The notes under the pieces were generated by a model, which was given only the letters and a program-made list of their open reading frames with translations, ran no database searches and was not told where the DNA came from. The translations under genes were made by a program, and so were the position numbers. Below are positions 44,292 to 56,110 of a DNA stretch of 64,000 bases, piece by piece (the stretch's first letter is position 1; every line of letters starts with the position of its first letter). The DNA is taken from the NCBI GenBank assembly GCA_005784505.1, contig VCAZ01000112.1, positions 622,001 through 686,000 of the forward strand, in the 5' to 3' direction. This stretch comes from Bagarius yarrelli. Its lineage: Eukaryota > Chordata > Actinopteri > Siluriformes > Sisoridae.

Positions 44292-44399
44292 CCTATTGTC
44301 CGTCATTCTGTCCCGTCCGTCCGTCCGTCCGTCCGTTCCGTCCGTCCCTGTCTCCCGCCCGTCCGTCCGCCGGCCCAGTCCGTCCTAGTCCCGTATTCG

Positions 44400-44466
<67 letters not shown>

Positions 44467-44530
44467 GCAGTATTTTCTGTCTGTCTGTCTGTCTGTCTGT
44501 TCAGTTTTGTCTGTCTATCTGTCTACATCA
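44131..44530. repeat. (ATCT)n / (GTCT)n / (GTCC)n compound microsatellite
   Basis: ATCT at 44,131-44,190, GTCT to 44,207, ATCT at 44,264-44,291, GTCC/GTCCGTCC at 44,315-44,390, ATCT at 44,400-44,466, then GTCT. Frames give Tyr-Leu-Ser-Ile repeats and are not genes. Confidence 0.95.
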
Positions 44531-44999
44531 CTTGGTACTCTAAAATTTATTCCATTTGGGTAATACAATGTACTTAAACCTAAAGGAGGACCAGAGTAAG
44601 CTTATTTAATGACTCATAGCTTTCGGTTTATGACGCTTAACGTCTTCAGTTTATGTATTTTAAAGATTAATGAGTGACACTACCATTTTTAATTAAATGT
44701 TTAGTTAAGAGAACTGGATAATTTAAGTAAAGACTTAAATATTAGGCTTTACGGGGTATTCCGGACACTTCACTGCATTGTATTTTCGGCTGGGAACAAA
44801 TGAGAAAATGGTTCAATATTGATTTATTAATAGAGGTGTAAAAATCCTAATTACAAGTTGAAGCTTTATAAGCCCGGTAATGACCTTTAACCCTTTCATT
44901 TCGGAGGAGAAAGGGGCACTCAGCAGTGGATTGTGTGTTATGTTTATCGCATTAGTAATGCAGTAACAGGTCTGGCTGATAAATAGAGACTGTTAATTA

Positions 45000-45235
45000 T
45001 GACCACTCTATCCTATTATTTTTTTGGACGTGGAAAAAAATAGTGAGCCGTGTAACAAAAAGTCTCTTTATTTTGTAAAAAAAACAAAACAAAAAAAAAC
45101 AGCATTGGTGTCTTTGCATATCCAAGCTTAGAAAGTTGGGTTGAGCTACGACACGGCACCCTTGGAGCAAGTTAAGGGCCTTGCTCAAGGGCCCAACAGT
45201 GGCGCCTTTGTGGTGGCTCGTCACTTAATAAGCTC
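45000..45235 (-). mobile_element. Diverged family-B SINE, minus strand
   Basis: TTTGCATATCCAAGCTTAGA with AAGTTGGG and GTTAAGGGCCTTGCTCAAGG GCCCAACAGT in reversed family-B order; A/T-rich insert at 45,065-45,105. Confidence 0.6.
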
Positions 45236-45261
45236 TAACTGTTTGAGCCTTCTCCGCCCCC

Positions 45262-45872
45262 CCGGGCTCATGCTGAAATGTTTGGGCTACTGATTGGAAG
45301 GTTCTTTGTGAGCTCAAGTTCCAGTATTACCAAACTGCCACTACTGGGCCCTTGAGCAATGCCCTTAATCTTCAAACTGCTTGGTTGTAAAAATTTGAGT
45401 CACGTCTGCCTTTGAGCTGAAACCGAAGGGGTTAATGAAGGTTTTGGACTACATATTAAAAGGTTGTGAGCTCAAGTCCCAGTATAACCAAGCTGATACT
45501 GCTGGGCACTTGAGCAAGGCGCTTAATCCTCAACTGCTCAGTTGTATAAATTTGAGGCAGGTTTGCCTCTGAGCTAAAACTGAAGGTGTTGATGAAGGTG
45601 TTAAACTACTGATCAGAAGGTTGTGAGCTCATGTCCCGAATACCAAACTGCCACTGCTGGGCCTTTAAACAAGGCCATTAATCCTCAACTGCTTAATTGT
45701 ATGAACTTGGGTCAGCTTTGCAGCTAAGCTGAAGCTGAAGATATTAAAGACGTTGGACTACTGATCAACGGTTATGAGCCCAAGTCCCAGGATCACTATT
45801 CTCCCACTGCTGGGCCCCTGAGCAAGGCCCTTAAGCCTCAACTGCCTTAACTGCTTAGTTTCTTCCTTTCTT
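45262..45872 (+). repeat. Tandem array of four SINE-derived units (~155 bp period)
   Basis: The block TTGTGAGCTCAAGTCCCAGT recurs at about 45,306, 45,465, 45,622 and 45,772. Each is followed by ACCAAGCTGCCACTGCTGGG, CCCTTGAGCAAGGCCCTTAA and TCCTCAACTGCTTAGTTGTA-like sequence and by a linker (GAGCTGAAACTGAAGGTGTT) that is not part of the standard SINE. Offsets are about 158, 157 and 151 bp, so the units arose by tandem duplication rather than separate insertions. Confidence 0.85.
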
Positions 45873-45879
45873 TTAGGAA

Positions 45880-46780
45880 AATTAGCCAAAGCATGTGGAG
45901 AAAAACGCTAACCATCACAGTCCTCGAAGTGGATCTGGACGTCAGGCAGATCTAATCTGCCGTGAACAAATCATTAGCTAAGTGTTTGCTTACCAGTTGT
46001 CACAGACATTACAGCTGTATGACAGGAACATTCTGCATACGATCTGCTAATTGAACAGCGACGGCCGTATTAAATCTTTATTAAGCCCATGACAAGCAAG
46101 GCCACTGTGTTCAAATAATAACGTTCTATCTCCGCCATGTCTACAGAACATGCTGATTTGGACATGCACACTAACGTTTGGGTCGCTGAACAAAGACGGA
46201 GCTTAACGAAGAGCCATCCTTACACTTAGCAGCTCATTTCCTAAACCTAGCCACCGGTTCGGTAATGACTGCAGCTTCCCTGAGGAGAGGAGCCACAATA
46301 GGTCGTTATTGACGTGTCTGACACTTTATCTCTGCACGTCAGAGAAGGTGAAATCTGAAAGTGATGTATTGATTTCAATTGCCTGAAGCTGGTTTAACAA
46401 AAAAATATAATACAGATCTGAGCGTTGCTATCCGTCTACGCTCCCTGGAGCAAAAAAAAAATCAAAATGAGAGTCATTTTTTTTCTTATGCTTGATTAGA
46501 CTTTTTCGCACCTAAATACAGGCAGCAGTCACCGCCTCGGCTAAGGATGCTATCAGTATCTCCAAATAAATGGATAAAAATTTTACCCATAGTTATTTTC
46601 TGGAAAAAAGTTTTTTCTTGACGAGAGTGCGAACTTTCTGACTGTACATTTACCAGACCCCTGTGGGAAACATGATTTCAGTGTGTAATAAAGGGTGTAA
46701 GTGATACCACTGTCTGGATCTGTTTAGAGCTGCAACTGTATCCAAGCTCAGTGAGGACTATGTGTAATATGTTCAAAGCA
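45880..46780. other. Gene-free DNA
   Basis: Unique-looking sequence without a conserved coding segment or a recognised repeat. Confidence 0.55.
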
Positions 46781-46783
46781 ATT

Positions 46784-46862
<79 letters not shown>

Positions 46863-46863
46863 G

Positions 46864-46938
<75 letters not shown>

Positions 46939-46962
46939 TTCTATCTGTCTTTCTATTTGTCC

Positions 46963-47045
<83 letters not shown>

Positions 47046-47132
47046 ATTATCATCTATCTATCTGTTTGTCTGTCTGTTTGTCTATCTATCTATCTATCTG
47101 TTTGTCTGTCTGTTTGTCTGTCTGTTTGTCTG

Positions 47133-47223
<91 letters not shown>

Positions 47224-47277
47224 GTCTTTCTATTGTCCATCTATCTATATCTATATATCTATCTATCCATCTATCTA

Positions 47278-47312
<35 letters not shown>

Positions 47313-47451
47313 ACATATCTGTCTAACTATCTGTCTGTCTTTCTATCTGTCTGTCTATCTGTCTGTCTCTATCTATCTTTTTGCTTATCTGCCTGCCTGC
47401 CTGTCTGTCTGTCTGTCTATATATCTGTCTAAATATCTGTCTGTCTTTCGA

Positions 47452-47517
<66 letters not shown>

Positions 47518-47537
47518 GGTCATCTCTGTCTGTCTGT
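46784..47537. repeat. Large (ATCT)n / (GTCT)n compound tetranucleotide array
   Basis: About 750 bp of alternating ATCT and GTCT blocks with GTTT variants. Both long open frames across it (46,751-47,326 and 46,957-47,550) encode only Tyr-Leu-Ser-Ile/Cys-Leu-Ser-Val repeats and are artefacts. Confidence 0.97.
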
Positions 47538-48099
47538 AAAAACCCAATAATGTAGTGAATCCACCAGACCCCTAAACACAGGCTAACAAAAAACATGAAC
47601 ACCACATGAGGTTAGAGAATTCTGGAAAAACAATAATAAGTAAATGGAGTGAATGATGCTGTTTAATTTGTTGTGACAGTGAGTCATTTTTCTGACAGAA
47701 GAAATCCTCAGTAGGGAATCAAGTCATGCTACAGACTCTGTATTGACCTTGTTTATCAGAATCTTTCATTCTGATTTTTTTCATTCCAATAAATCACCAT
47801 CGTCGAGTCTACAGAACTTGTTCGGGTCAAAATGACCTTTCCTGAAACTTTCATCTAATTGCGTTTTTACAGAAATGTAATTTCCTGAAATGTGTTTGGA
47901 TGGAGTTTTCTAAAGAACATTGAAATCCAGATCTGGGAAGAAATAGACTTTGCGTACAGGTTTTTTTTTAGAAGATCCTAGAATAAACCAAGGTTAAGGT
48001 TTATAAGGTTATTTAGAGGTTATGGTGTGCCATAATCCAATATAGCTGAGGTTAAGGAATGTGGCTAACAGGCAATGCCCAGGGTTGAATAGACGCTAG

Positions 48100-49005
48100 C
48101 AGCTATCTGTCTCCTATCTTCGTGCATCGTCATTTGGGCCCCAAAACTTCCCACAAAAGTGCTGAAAAGACAAATAACTTGGAGGGAAAGTCAGAAGAAC
48201 ACTTTGGGCATGCTCCAGGCTTATCAGACAGACTCGCTGAAGGATCTGGACTAGGGGGGCAGAAACAGATCCTAACACCCGACTGACACCAACACTGTTC
48301 AAGAACTATGTCAGGCCACAGACCTAGCCCTCAGGGCCACTTAGGGACGACCAGAGCCATCGACTGGTCCATGGCAGCAGTGGTGGCCACTGAGAGGCCA
48401 CTCTCTTTCTCTGTCTTGAGTGGGTGTGTTCCCTCTCATGGTATCAGGTCCTCTCCCTGGAGGCTTGATGGACAATGATGGTCCTCAGACTCCCATTCTG
48501 GTCACTGCCTTGATATCTCCACTCTCAGTGGAGTAGAGGTAGCAATGTGGGGATGTGCTGCCCAGCATCCCCTTGGACCTAAAAGCAGCGAGGCACTGGT
48601 GCCTCTCTCTGGCCACCATAGCTGCCATCAAGTGTCCAACTTCTGTGGCTGTCTCTTTGGTAGCCCTGAGAGACAGTTTCCCCAGCAGCTCCGCCTGATA
48701 TGCCTGTATATGGCCATTGTATGCAGGCATGCACCAGCCTACCTGCTGAGATGTATGATTTTCCCACCAATGTCGGTGTTGAAACTAACGGCTTGGTGGG
48801 TAGCTTAGGTGCCCCTTTTACAACGATGCCGCACCCAGGGACAAATAGCCAGCCAGAGTCTCTTTACTCCGGGAATTGCCTGATAACCATACCTGCTATG
48901 TGGGAGTTTGGTGCTCCAAGGCTGCTGAACATCCTAAACAATAGGCTTATTCTGAGACCTCAACACAGACACACACACCAAAATGCAATTCACCGTACAT
49001 TTTGA
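48100..49005. repeat. GC-richer patch of unknown, probably repeat-derived sequence
   Basis: Base composition is clearly less AT-rich than its surroundings, and overlapping open frames exist on both strands (minus 48,114-48,302 and 48,485-48,730; plus 48,545-48,808 and 48,700-49,005). No family is recognised. The part 48,765-48,960 is echoed at 51,690-51,890, with shared CCTGATAACCATAC, CTATGT.GGAGTTTG.TGCTC and GCTGAACATCCTAAACAA-type blocks, which points to a dispersed element, perhaps an old retroelement body. Confidence 0.45.
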
Positions 49006-49616
49006 TGACACATTCTTAGAGTTACCCTTGACACCACTTTGGTACCACCAACATAGATGACATTTTAGTACTATTACTCAGTACAGGGAACCTATTTATT
49101 ATAATGTGATTTTCAATATAATTCTATCAACTGTTTAACAATTTCTATAATTACCGAATGCATAAACGAATAACTCGAATCTCTCCATATTCCATTTGAC
49201 GGTCTACTGCTGATCAGAAATTGGGTTTGTCCATCTTCTTTAATATTTTTTTCCCCTAAATAAAATATTAATAGACTACTTATTATGAATAGAAGCTGGC
49301 TTCAATCCTGCAGGCTCACTGCCAGACGTTACACAAATTTATACACTCCAGTTGATGCAATTTGGAGCCTGAGTTAAACTAAAATATTCATATTGAATTT
49401 TGTACAAGAATGTGATAAATATATTTACGTGCATTTGCTCCTGGCAGGGGTTGAAACCGAGGCTGGAGTAAGAACTCTTACCGTGTATTTGATCATATTG
49501 TGTTGTTTTATCGACCATGTAAACTTTAGATGATTTGGATATTAGTCTGTAGCTGTATCGTTTGAGCTTAAAAAATGTTAATTTTTTTATCCACCTTTAT
49601 TTTGGTTGGCATTACC

Positions 49617-49835
49617 CACAATGCCATTCAGCTACAGGCTGATAGTGCTGGGAATCAAACCCGGGTCTTCATGTTGGTAGTCCTACACCTTAACCACTGC
49701 GCAACCGCTTCCTCATCTTAATAATCTGATTAATTAGATTAGAACATACAAACTCCACACAGAAAAACCCAGGATTCGAACCTGGGTAGTTGTAACTGTG
49801 AGGCACTAACTACTAAACCACCAGACTGCCCTTAC
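49617..49835 (-). mobile_element. Family-A SINE fragment followed by a dispersed-repeat fragment
   Basis: 49,617-49,720 has CTGGGAATCAAACCCGGGTC and CTACACCTTAACCACTGCGC (reversed SINE head). 49,740-49,835 has ACATACAAACTCCACACAGA, GGATTCGAACCTGGG and ACTACTAAACCACCAGACTG, part of the 38,345-38,705 repeat. Confidence 0.65.
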
Positions 49836-50069
49836 ACTTGGTTGATGTTTACGCCAAAGACCAGATTCCTATTTCTAATGGACAGCAATACCAGATCATG
49901 GATTCGACAAAAGTTAAACAACATAGCTAAGATTTCCAACAAAAGTGAACGATAATAAGTAAATAGTATGTTGACATTTTATTTATCTGAAGGATTGTGT
50001 GTGAATTGTATTACACACTTTTTGCTCTGATCTGTGCTGTAAAAGTTCATATCATGTCATGTACAACGA

Positions 50070-50275
50070 CATATAGGGGGAAGTGGTAGTGCAGTGGTTA
50101 AAGTGTTGGACTGTTAATTGAAATATCGGCAGTTCAATTCCCAGCACCGCCGAGTTGCCACTGTTGGGCCCCTGAGCAAGGCCCTTAACCCCCAATTGCT
50201 TAGTTGTATAAAAGAGATAAAAATGTAAGTCACTTTGGATAACAACAACTGCCAAATGCTGTAAATGTAAATAAT
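50070..50275 (+). mobile_element. tRNA-derived SINE copy (family A), near full length
   Basis: GGGGGAAGTGGTAGTGCAGT, GGTTAAAGTGTTGGACTG, CAATTCCCAGCACCGCCGAG, TGTTGGGCCCCTGAGCAAGG, CTTAACCCCCAATTGCTTAG, CACTTTGGATAACAACAACT and GCCAAATGCTGTAAATGTAA. Confidence 0.88.
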
Positions 50276-51324
50276 ATATTTGGGTTGTTTTTTTTAATTA
50301 AAATGACTATAGTAATTAATGTCGTTATTTTTTTTATTTACTATAACAAGTTTAGTAGCATTACAGCAAACAAATTACCACATCATTGCAATTCACTATA
50401 ATATACAGTATTTACTACAGTAAGATTGAAAAACAGACATTATTTACCACAGAAAATTTTTACTACAAGTTACTAAAAAACAGCTTTTACTAAATTGATG
50501 CTAAATTATACCAAAGTGACTTTTACTTTGCAAAGTTAAGGTTATACAGTATAAAAGACAGAAGCTCGTTGCCAATGTTAAATAATTCAAATTTGCCACA
50601 TGCTTTGGCTTCCCACAGCGACACACACACACTCACACAAGACACAAGTACAATATGAATAATTTTACTAAGTAAGACACACCTACGCTAAAGAAAAGAA
50701 AAGCCAGATCCTAATAAAACACTCTTGACGCATAAAGCCCGGACTTGTTCATTTGCTTCAAAAACCTTTTGAACCACTAACTTTTTTTTTTTTTTTAAGA
50801 ATTACACAAGAGATTCTCAGCTAAAACTGTCATGAAACAGTCGTTCGCTAAATTGGGACAGCATGTATGGGAGGTACGGAAGTTCTGTTGCTCTTGTGTG
50901 GGTGCAAAGATGAATCAGGAAGCAGAGACGGAGCTACTGTGGGATAGTAATGGTGTCTTTGTGCCAAAACATCGGAGTGGATTTTTAAAAACAAGCAATT
51001 AACCTTTAAACTCTTGGCTCATTATTTGGTTGTTAATTTTAAAGCGTTTTATTCCGTAGGTGCTATGAATTCGTTATCGATGGCAGGAAAAGGATGCAGG
51101 GGATTTAACTCTCCTGGCAAATTCGATCAAAAGTAGATTTTAGCATAGTTTGTTACCTATAAAACGTTTTATTAGTAGAAGTTTATAACAGTGTTATTAA
51201 CAGTTAACTGTGCCCCAAAGCAGCAGTCTCTAAGGTTTTTATGTCCTTGTTTGTTTGTCTTGTTTCATGTTTATTGTTTTGTGTCTAAGCTAAGCTATGC
51301 TAGCTAGCAAAGCTATGCTATGAC

Positions 51325-51660
51325 AGCTACACCATATGGCCAAAAGTTTGTGGACACCTTACCAGCACACCTTTAAGTGTGTATTCTGTTACCACAAAGT
51401 TAAAATATGTTTTTGTATATTGTGACATTACATTATTTTAATACCGGAACTAGGAGGCACATACTATTCCAGCATGACAGTGCCCCTGTGCACAAAGCCC
51501 CCGGACCCCTATGGTGTATAATAACTAGAGAAAAGATATGGACTGTTTTGCAAAGTGCCCTGGCTTTGATTTAACCGCACTGAACACCTTTGGGATGAAC
51601 TAAAACACCACCTGAGACAACAGGGAGATTTGGGCACCGTATACTATAGTGTAATCTTTT
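51325..51660 (+). mobile_element. Decayed Tc1/mariner-like transposase remnant
   Basis: A terminus ACACCATATGGCCAAAAGTTTG opens the stretch. Near 51,470-51,500 the plus strand decodes as FQHDSAPVHKA, and near 51,590-51,620 as TEHLWDELKHHLR, both hallmarks of Tc1/mariner transposases around the second Asp and the third acidic residue. Frames shift and stops intervene, so it is dead. Confidence 0.8.
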
Positions 51661-51919
51661 ACAGAGGGGGCTCTTATAGCTTCAGTGCCTCCTTACTGGG
51701 GCTCTTCGGGTAGCTCAGGGGCTCCCTTACTGACTATTCTGCATCCATGGTTAATGCTGAAGCCAACGTTGGTTCACCCTGGGACCTGATAACCATACTC
51801 CTTAACACTCACTATGTTGGAGTTTGCTGCTCTATAGATGCTAAACAATCTGGTGTGAAATGGTAGCCACTAGGCAGAGGCTGCACTTAGACTGTCAGGA
51901 AGTGCTCATCCAACTTACT

Positions 51920-53380
51920 CTTTAAGCGAATGTTTTTCTCCTGCTCTGTACAAGTATCTACCAAACATGCTGCAGAAACAAGGCAAGAAAAGTAAAGCTC
52001 TGCTAATGAGAAAATATTCTACGATTTGAAAAGATTCTCGAGTCCCTAATACGATATTTACCCGTTTGTTTGTTGGCAAAAACACATAATAATAAGACTT
52101 TGATCAGTGGTAATTAAACCATAGGGAAATAACCCAAATCAAGCTTTGTCAGTAGGTAAAAAAGCATTTTAGGATTTCAATAAAAGGTATGTGTAGATGA
52201 TTCTTATGGACATAGTAAACTTTTATTTCAAACAAATCAAGTGCAAATTAGGATTTGTAAAAAAAAAAAAAAGAAAAAGATTCAGTATACAAATAAAATA
52301 CTAAAAGCTTACAGAACGACAGGCAGGTCGTTTTCACGATAGCTCAATTCGGCCATCATTTTGTTATCTCAAATCGGCCATGACCACGAAGGAAAGATAT
52401 AAAAAACTAAACAATCTCTTTCGAAAATAGACTTATATTGCGCCTTGCTATAAAATAGGAAACATGACCTTTATAAGCCGCAAAGGACTATCAGATTCTC
52501 CATGGGTCAGTTACCTTTAGTGGTCACTTGCACCAACGTTTCGATGATTCAGCAGAAGTTGTAAAAAAAAATAAAATAAAAATAAATAAATAAAAAATTC
52601 TGCACATTTAATACTCGTTGCAGCTTCTTTATTAGTGGGTTAATTCTCTAATTAAGCTATAGTGTAGATGCCAAGTGTAGAAAAAAAAAACCCTATGGGT
52701 ATAATTTTCCAGCACAGAATGCCAGACCTTTGTGAACTTGTTTCATTTGTAAATACCAATATTGCAGTTCTCTGCTCTGCTTCCATACCATATAATTTAC
52801 TAATCCAGTTCCAGAGTGAACATCCGTTCAACTCTGTTGTCTTCTTACATGTATAATTATTTAGGCTGATGAAGTGTGTGATTTATTCCTTTGACACATT
52901 ATCATTAGCTTTGAACCTGCTACCAGGATTGATTTTTTTTTTTACTGATGAAGTTCTTAATGGTTTAATTAATAAATAATGTATATGTATCTGCTTGAGT
53001 AATATTCGCTTTATTATTTTAGGCAACGAAGATGACTACAGAAAATGCAATGCTTACACTCTGGAAAAACACTCACAGATGCTTGTATTATGAGTTTTTA
53101 TATATTAAAAGAATTGAATTTTATTGAATTTATATTTCGCCCCATCCTCAGTAACACAAAGCAAACTTTTTCCTAATAGAAATGGCAACTGTATGAATAA
53201 AAGTAAAAATAATTGTAAAAAAACAAAACAAAAAACTTTTTTTTATCAGAAACTATTCAAAATTATAAAATGGTCAAATATTAATGTTATTTTATCATTT
53301 CTGTCAACAAAGTGGGGCAAAAAAAAGGACTTTACTTAACCTTAATCCGTGAAGTTCTGCTTCATTTGTGCTGCTTTGTG
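51920..53380. other. Gene-free AT-rich DNA
   Basis: No coding exon or clear repeat was recognised apart from A-rich runs near 52,258-52,275 and 52,560-52,600. Confidence 0.55.
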
Positions 53381-53393
53381 CCGCAAAAACGAA

Positions 53394-53545
53394 CGTTCGT
53401 ACTGACACCAGAAAGACCGGGGTTCGATTACCACCGCTGTGGGTTCCCGAGTAACTGCTCAGTTGTAAAATAAATAAATAAATAATTAAAAAAAATAAAT
53501 GTAAGTCGCTCTGGATAAGAGCGTCTGTCAAATGCTGTAAATTTG
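53394..53545 (+). mobile_element. Family-A SINE copy inserted in the TGACGTCA repeat
   Basis: CTGACACCAGAAAGACCGGG, GGTTCGATTACCACCGCTGT, GGGTTCCCGAGTAACTGCTC, AAGTCGCTCTGGATAAGAGC and GTCTGTCAAATGCTGTAAAT. It splits a repeat unit whose left part is visible at 53,335-53,393. Confidence 0.8.
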
Positions 53546-53574
53546 TTTTTAAGATATTGAGCATTCTTTTTATG

Positions 53575-54010
53575 ACGGTGTGGCGTCACTACCCACCCAT
53601 GTTGCCCAAATCGTTTGTGCCCGTTGTGTCGTTGAAATAAATAAACGCTGTATTTATTTTCTTTCCATAGAAATAACCACCAGAAGCTGTGACGTCACTC
53701 TCCAACCCAACGGTGCCCGTTCGTTTGTGCTGGTTTGTGCCGTTAAAATGAACATTGTATCTATTTCCTTACCTTAGAAATAACTAATAGAATCGAGCCA
53801 GTGACGTCACTCTCCACCCCATGCCGCCCAAATCTTTCCAAACCGGTGCCGTTCGTTTGTGCTCGATTTGTGCCATTAAAATAAACATTTTATTTAATTC
53901 CGTTCCTTAGAAATAGCAAATACAACACGGGGCAGTGACGTCACTCTACACCATGTACCGTCCAAATCTCCATCTGTTTGTTCTCAGTTTTATGTCGTAG
54001 AAAGAATCAC
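53575..54010. repeat. TGACGTCA-containing tandem repeat, four ~110-135-bp units
   Basis: Units start with GTGACGTCACTCTCCACCCC or variants at 53,581 (TGGCGTCA), 53,690, 53,802 and 53,936 (each TGACGTCA). Each unit continues with GCCCAAATC, CGTTCGTTTGTGCTGGTTTG, TGCCGTTAAAATGAACAT and CCTTAGAAATA.CAAATA blocks. A further unit lies in reverse orientation at about 54,405-54,580. Confidence 0.88.
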
Positions 54011-54404
54011 AATAAGTTATTTACTCCATGTAAACAACAAAAATCTAAGACTTTGGTTTTCAAAGTTTTATGCTAAGTACCACCTTAAAATTTTTTCTGG
54101 CTTTCCAAGTACCACCATATTGACCAACATTTAAATACAGTGGGCTAATAAGCCTAACTTAAGGAATATTTATTGTTGTCATCCATTTTGACACTAAATA
54201 CACAGTATGGACATCAACACTACACTATAACTTAAATAATGATTAAATGAAAATAAATTAAAATGACCTAAAAATGTTAATAAATAAAAAAAAAAATAAA
54301 TCTTTGGGTTCTGGGTTCTCAACAGTACTCGCCTGTCAGTGGTGTCCGTTACGGGACGCAAGTGCATCACAGACAGGTATGTAGATAAGATGGATGGAAA
54401 GCGG

Positions 54405-54580
54405 CTTACGTGACATCACTGCTTTTCCAGGGATTTTATAATTTCTCAAAAAATGAATGTTATTGTGTTTTTAAAACAGCACAAACTGAGCATGAACAGA
54501 TGGCGATTTGGACGGTATGGGGGGTGGAGTCATGGCACTGCGCCGTGTTGTATTTGCTTTTTCTAAGGAAGGGAATAAGA
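54405..54580. repeat. Inverted unit of the TGACGTCA repeat
   Basis: The plus strand reads TGACATCACTG, CAGCACAAACTGAGCATGAA, GATTTGGACGGTATGGGG, GTGGAGTCATGGCACTGCGC and TTGTATTTGCTTTTTCTAAG, the reverse complement of the unit at 53,802-54,010. A (GTCAA)n run follows at 54,590-54,607. Confidence 0.82.
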
Positions 54581-54659
54581 TAAAACTTAAGTCAAGTCAA
54601 GTCAAGTTAATGTTGTTAAGTCCATGTTTGTTGCTTTGTCTAGTGTTTCTGTATATTGT

Positions 54660-55130
54660 CACGTTTTAAACGTTCTAAAAGATACTTGCCTCAGTGGAGT
54701 ACAATCTGTTGCATTATCATAAAGGAAATAGCCATTAAAAGATACAAAAATGGCAGGAAAGGTCAGTAACAATAGGAAAAAAGCTGTTGCATTCAAGTAG
54801 TGAATTATTAGTATCAAAGTGTGGCTAAAAACATCCCCCACATCATTACTCCACCTCCACCAGCCTGAAAAGTTGAGTTGGGCCCATGGATTCATTTTGT
54901 TTGCACCAAATTTCGGACTTTACCATCTCAGCACTTCAGCGAATTTTAGGATTTATTAAAGCAGGCTCCTTTTTTTAACTACAACGGTTTGTAAGTCTGT
55001 GCCCACTGCAGCCTCAGAGTCCTGTTCCTGGTCTCCAGAAGTAGAACCTGTTCGGTCTTTTGCTGTTGTAGCACATCTGCTTTATGGTTAAATGTTTTGC
55101 AGTGCTTTTCGAGACGTTTTTTTCTGCTAT
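54660..55130 (-). mobile_element. Tc1-like DNA transposon fragment (antisense 3' part)
   Basis: Contains CACATCATTACTCCACCTCC, ACCAGCCTGAAAAGTTGA, TTTGCACCAAATTTCGGACT, GCAGCCTCAGAGTCCTGTTC, CTTTTGCTGTTGTAGCACAT and CTGCTTTATGGTTAAATGTT. I recognise these as antisense blocks of a transposon common in fish genomes. No intact frame. Confidence 0.5.
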
Positions 55131-55479
55131 GAATAACAAATCTACTGTCTACGACTGTCTAAAGATCTTGAAGAAATAGAGTTTTTGGCAAGGCGAGTGG
55201 TATGTACTTATGTTTATGCGAATAACTGTAAAGGAAATGTTTACAGATAACCTATTAATTCTGCTTGGATTTTGAAGTATGCATACAATGTAAACTTTAC
55301 TATCGCATAAGTGGCAAAAAGTACTTCATTCTAAAATATTAAAAAATAAAAAGAATTGATTATTGTAGTCAATTTGCACTTGTTTTCCATCATTCTAGTT
55401 AAACATTATCCGATTTTTTATTCGCGCATAGTTGATGTAGTATATCTGAATTTCATTCATTTTAATTATGATCATACAA

Positions 55480-55740
55480 GGGGCAGTGGTGGCTCAAATG
55501 GTTAAGGTGCTAAGTTGCTGATTTGAAGACCAGAAACACCTGGGTTCAAGGCCCACCACCGAGAAGCCAACTACTGTTGGGTCCTTGAGCAAGACCCTTA
55601 ACCCTCCCCACTCCAGGGGGTGCTGTATCATAGCCGACCCTGCGCTCTGACCCCAACTTACTAAGATGGGATATGCAAAAAACACTGCATTTTATTGGCT
55701 CTGTACACGTACCTTACACAATGACAATAAAGTTGAATAT
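55480..55740 (+). mobile_element. tRNA-derived SINE copy (family B)
   Basis: GGGGCAGTGGTGGCTCAAAT, GGTTAAGGTGCTAAGTTGCT, GGGTCCTTGAGCAAGACCCT, GTGCTGTATCATAGCCGACC, CTGCGCTCTGACCCCAACTT and CAATGACAATAAAGTTGAAT. Confidence 0.88.
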
Positions 55741-55874
55741 TTATATAGAGCATACTTTTTTAACAGTCTGGAAGTACATACTAACTCAAATGTAATATAT
55801 ACCTGAGTAATATGTCATTTCAAATGTTTTTAAATGAGGCTGGCAAAAGTAGTATATAGTTTGCCTACTACCAT

Positions 55875-56110
55875 AATAGGAACATCATGTACACCTGGAC
55901 AAACATGCAATTATCCAATCAGCCAGTCATGTGGCAGCTACACGTCGAACAAGGTGATATCAGTGACCTTGTTGGTGCTGGACGGTTTCAGAAACTGCAG
56001 GTTTCGCATAATGATGTAGGGCGAAAAACATCTAGTAAGTGTGAGTTCTGCAGGCAGAAACACCTTGTGTTTGAGAGAGAGGTCAAAAGACAATGGCTTG
56101 TTAGTTAGAT
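55875..56110 (+). mobile_element. Tc1-like transposase 5' fragment
   Basis: Contains CATGTACACCTGGACAAACA, CAATTATCCAATCAGCCAGT, GATATCAGTGACCTTGTTGG, AAAAACATCTAGTAAGTG and GGCAGAAACACCTTGTGTTT. In other fish copies these blocks precede and encode the helix-turn-helix part of a Tc1-like transposase. Only shreds of the frame remain. Confidence 0.5.

Noticed and set aside
46751..47550. Long open frames of about 190 residues
   Set aside because: They encode only tetranucleotide-repeat peptides (Tyr-Leu-Ser-Ile type) and follow the ATCT/GTCT array exactly.
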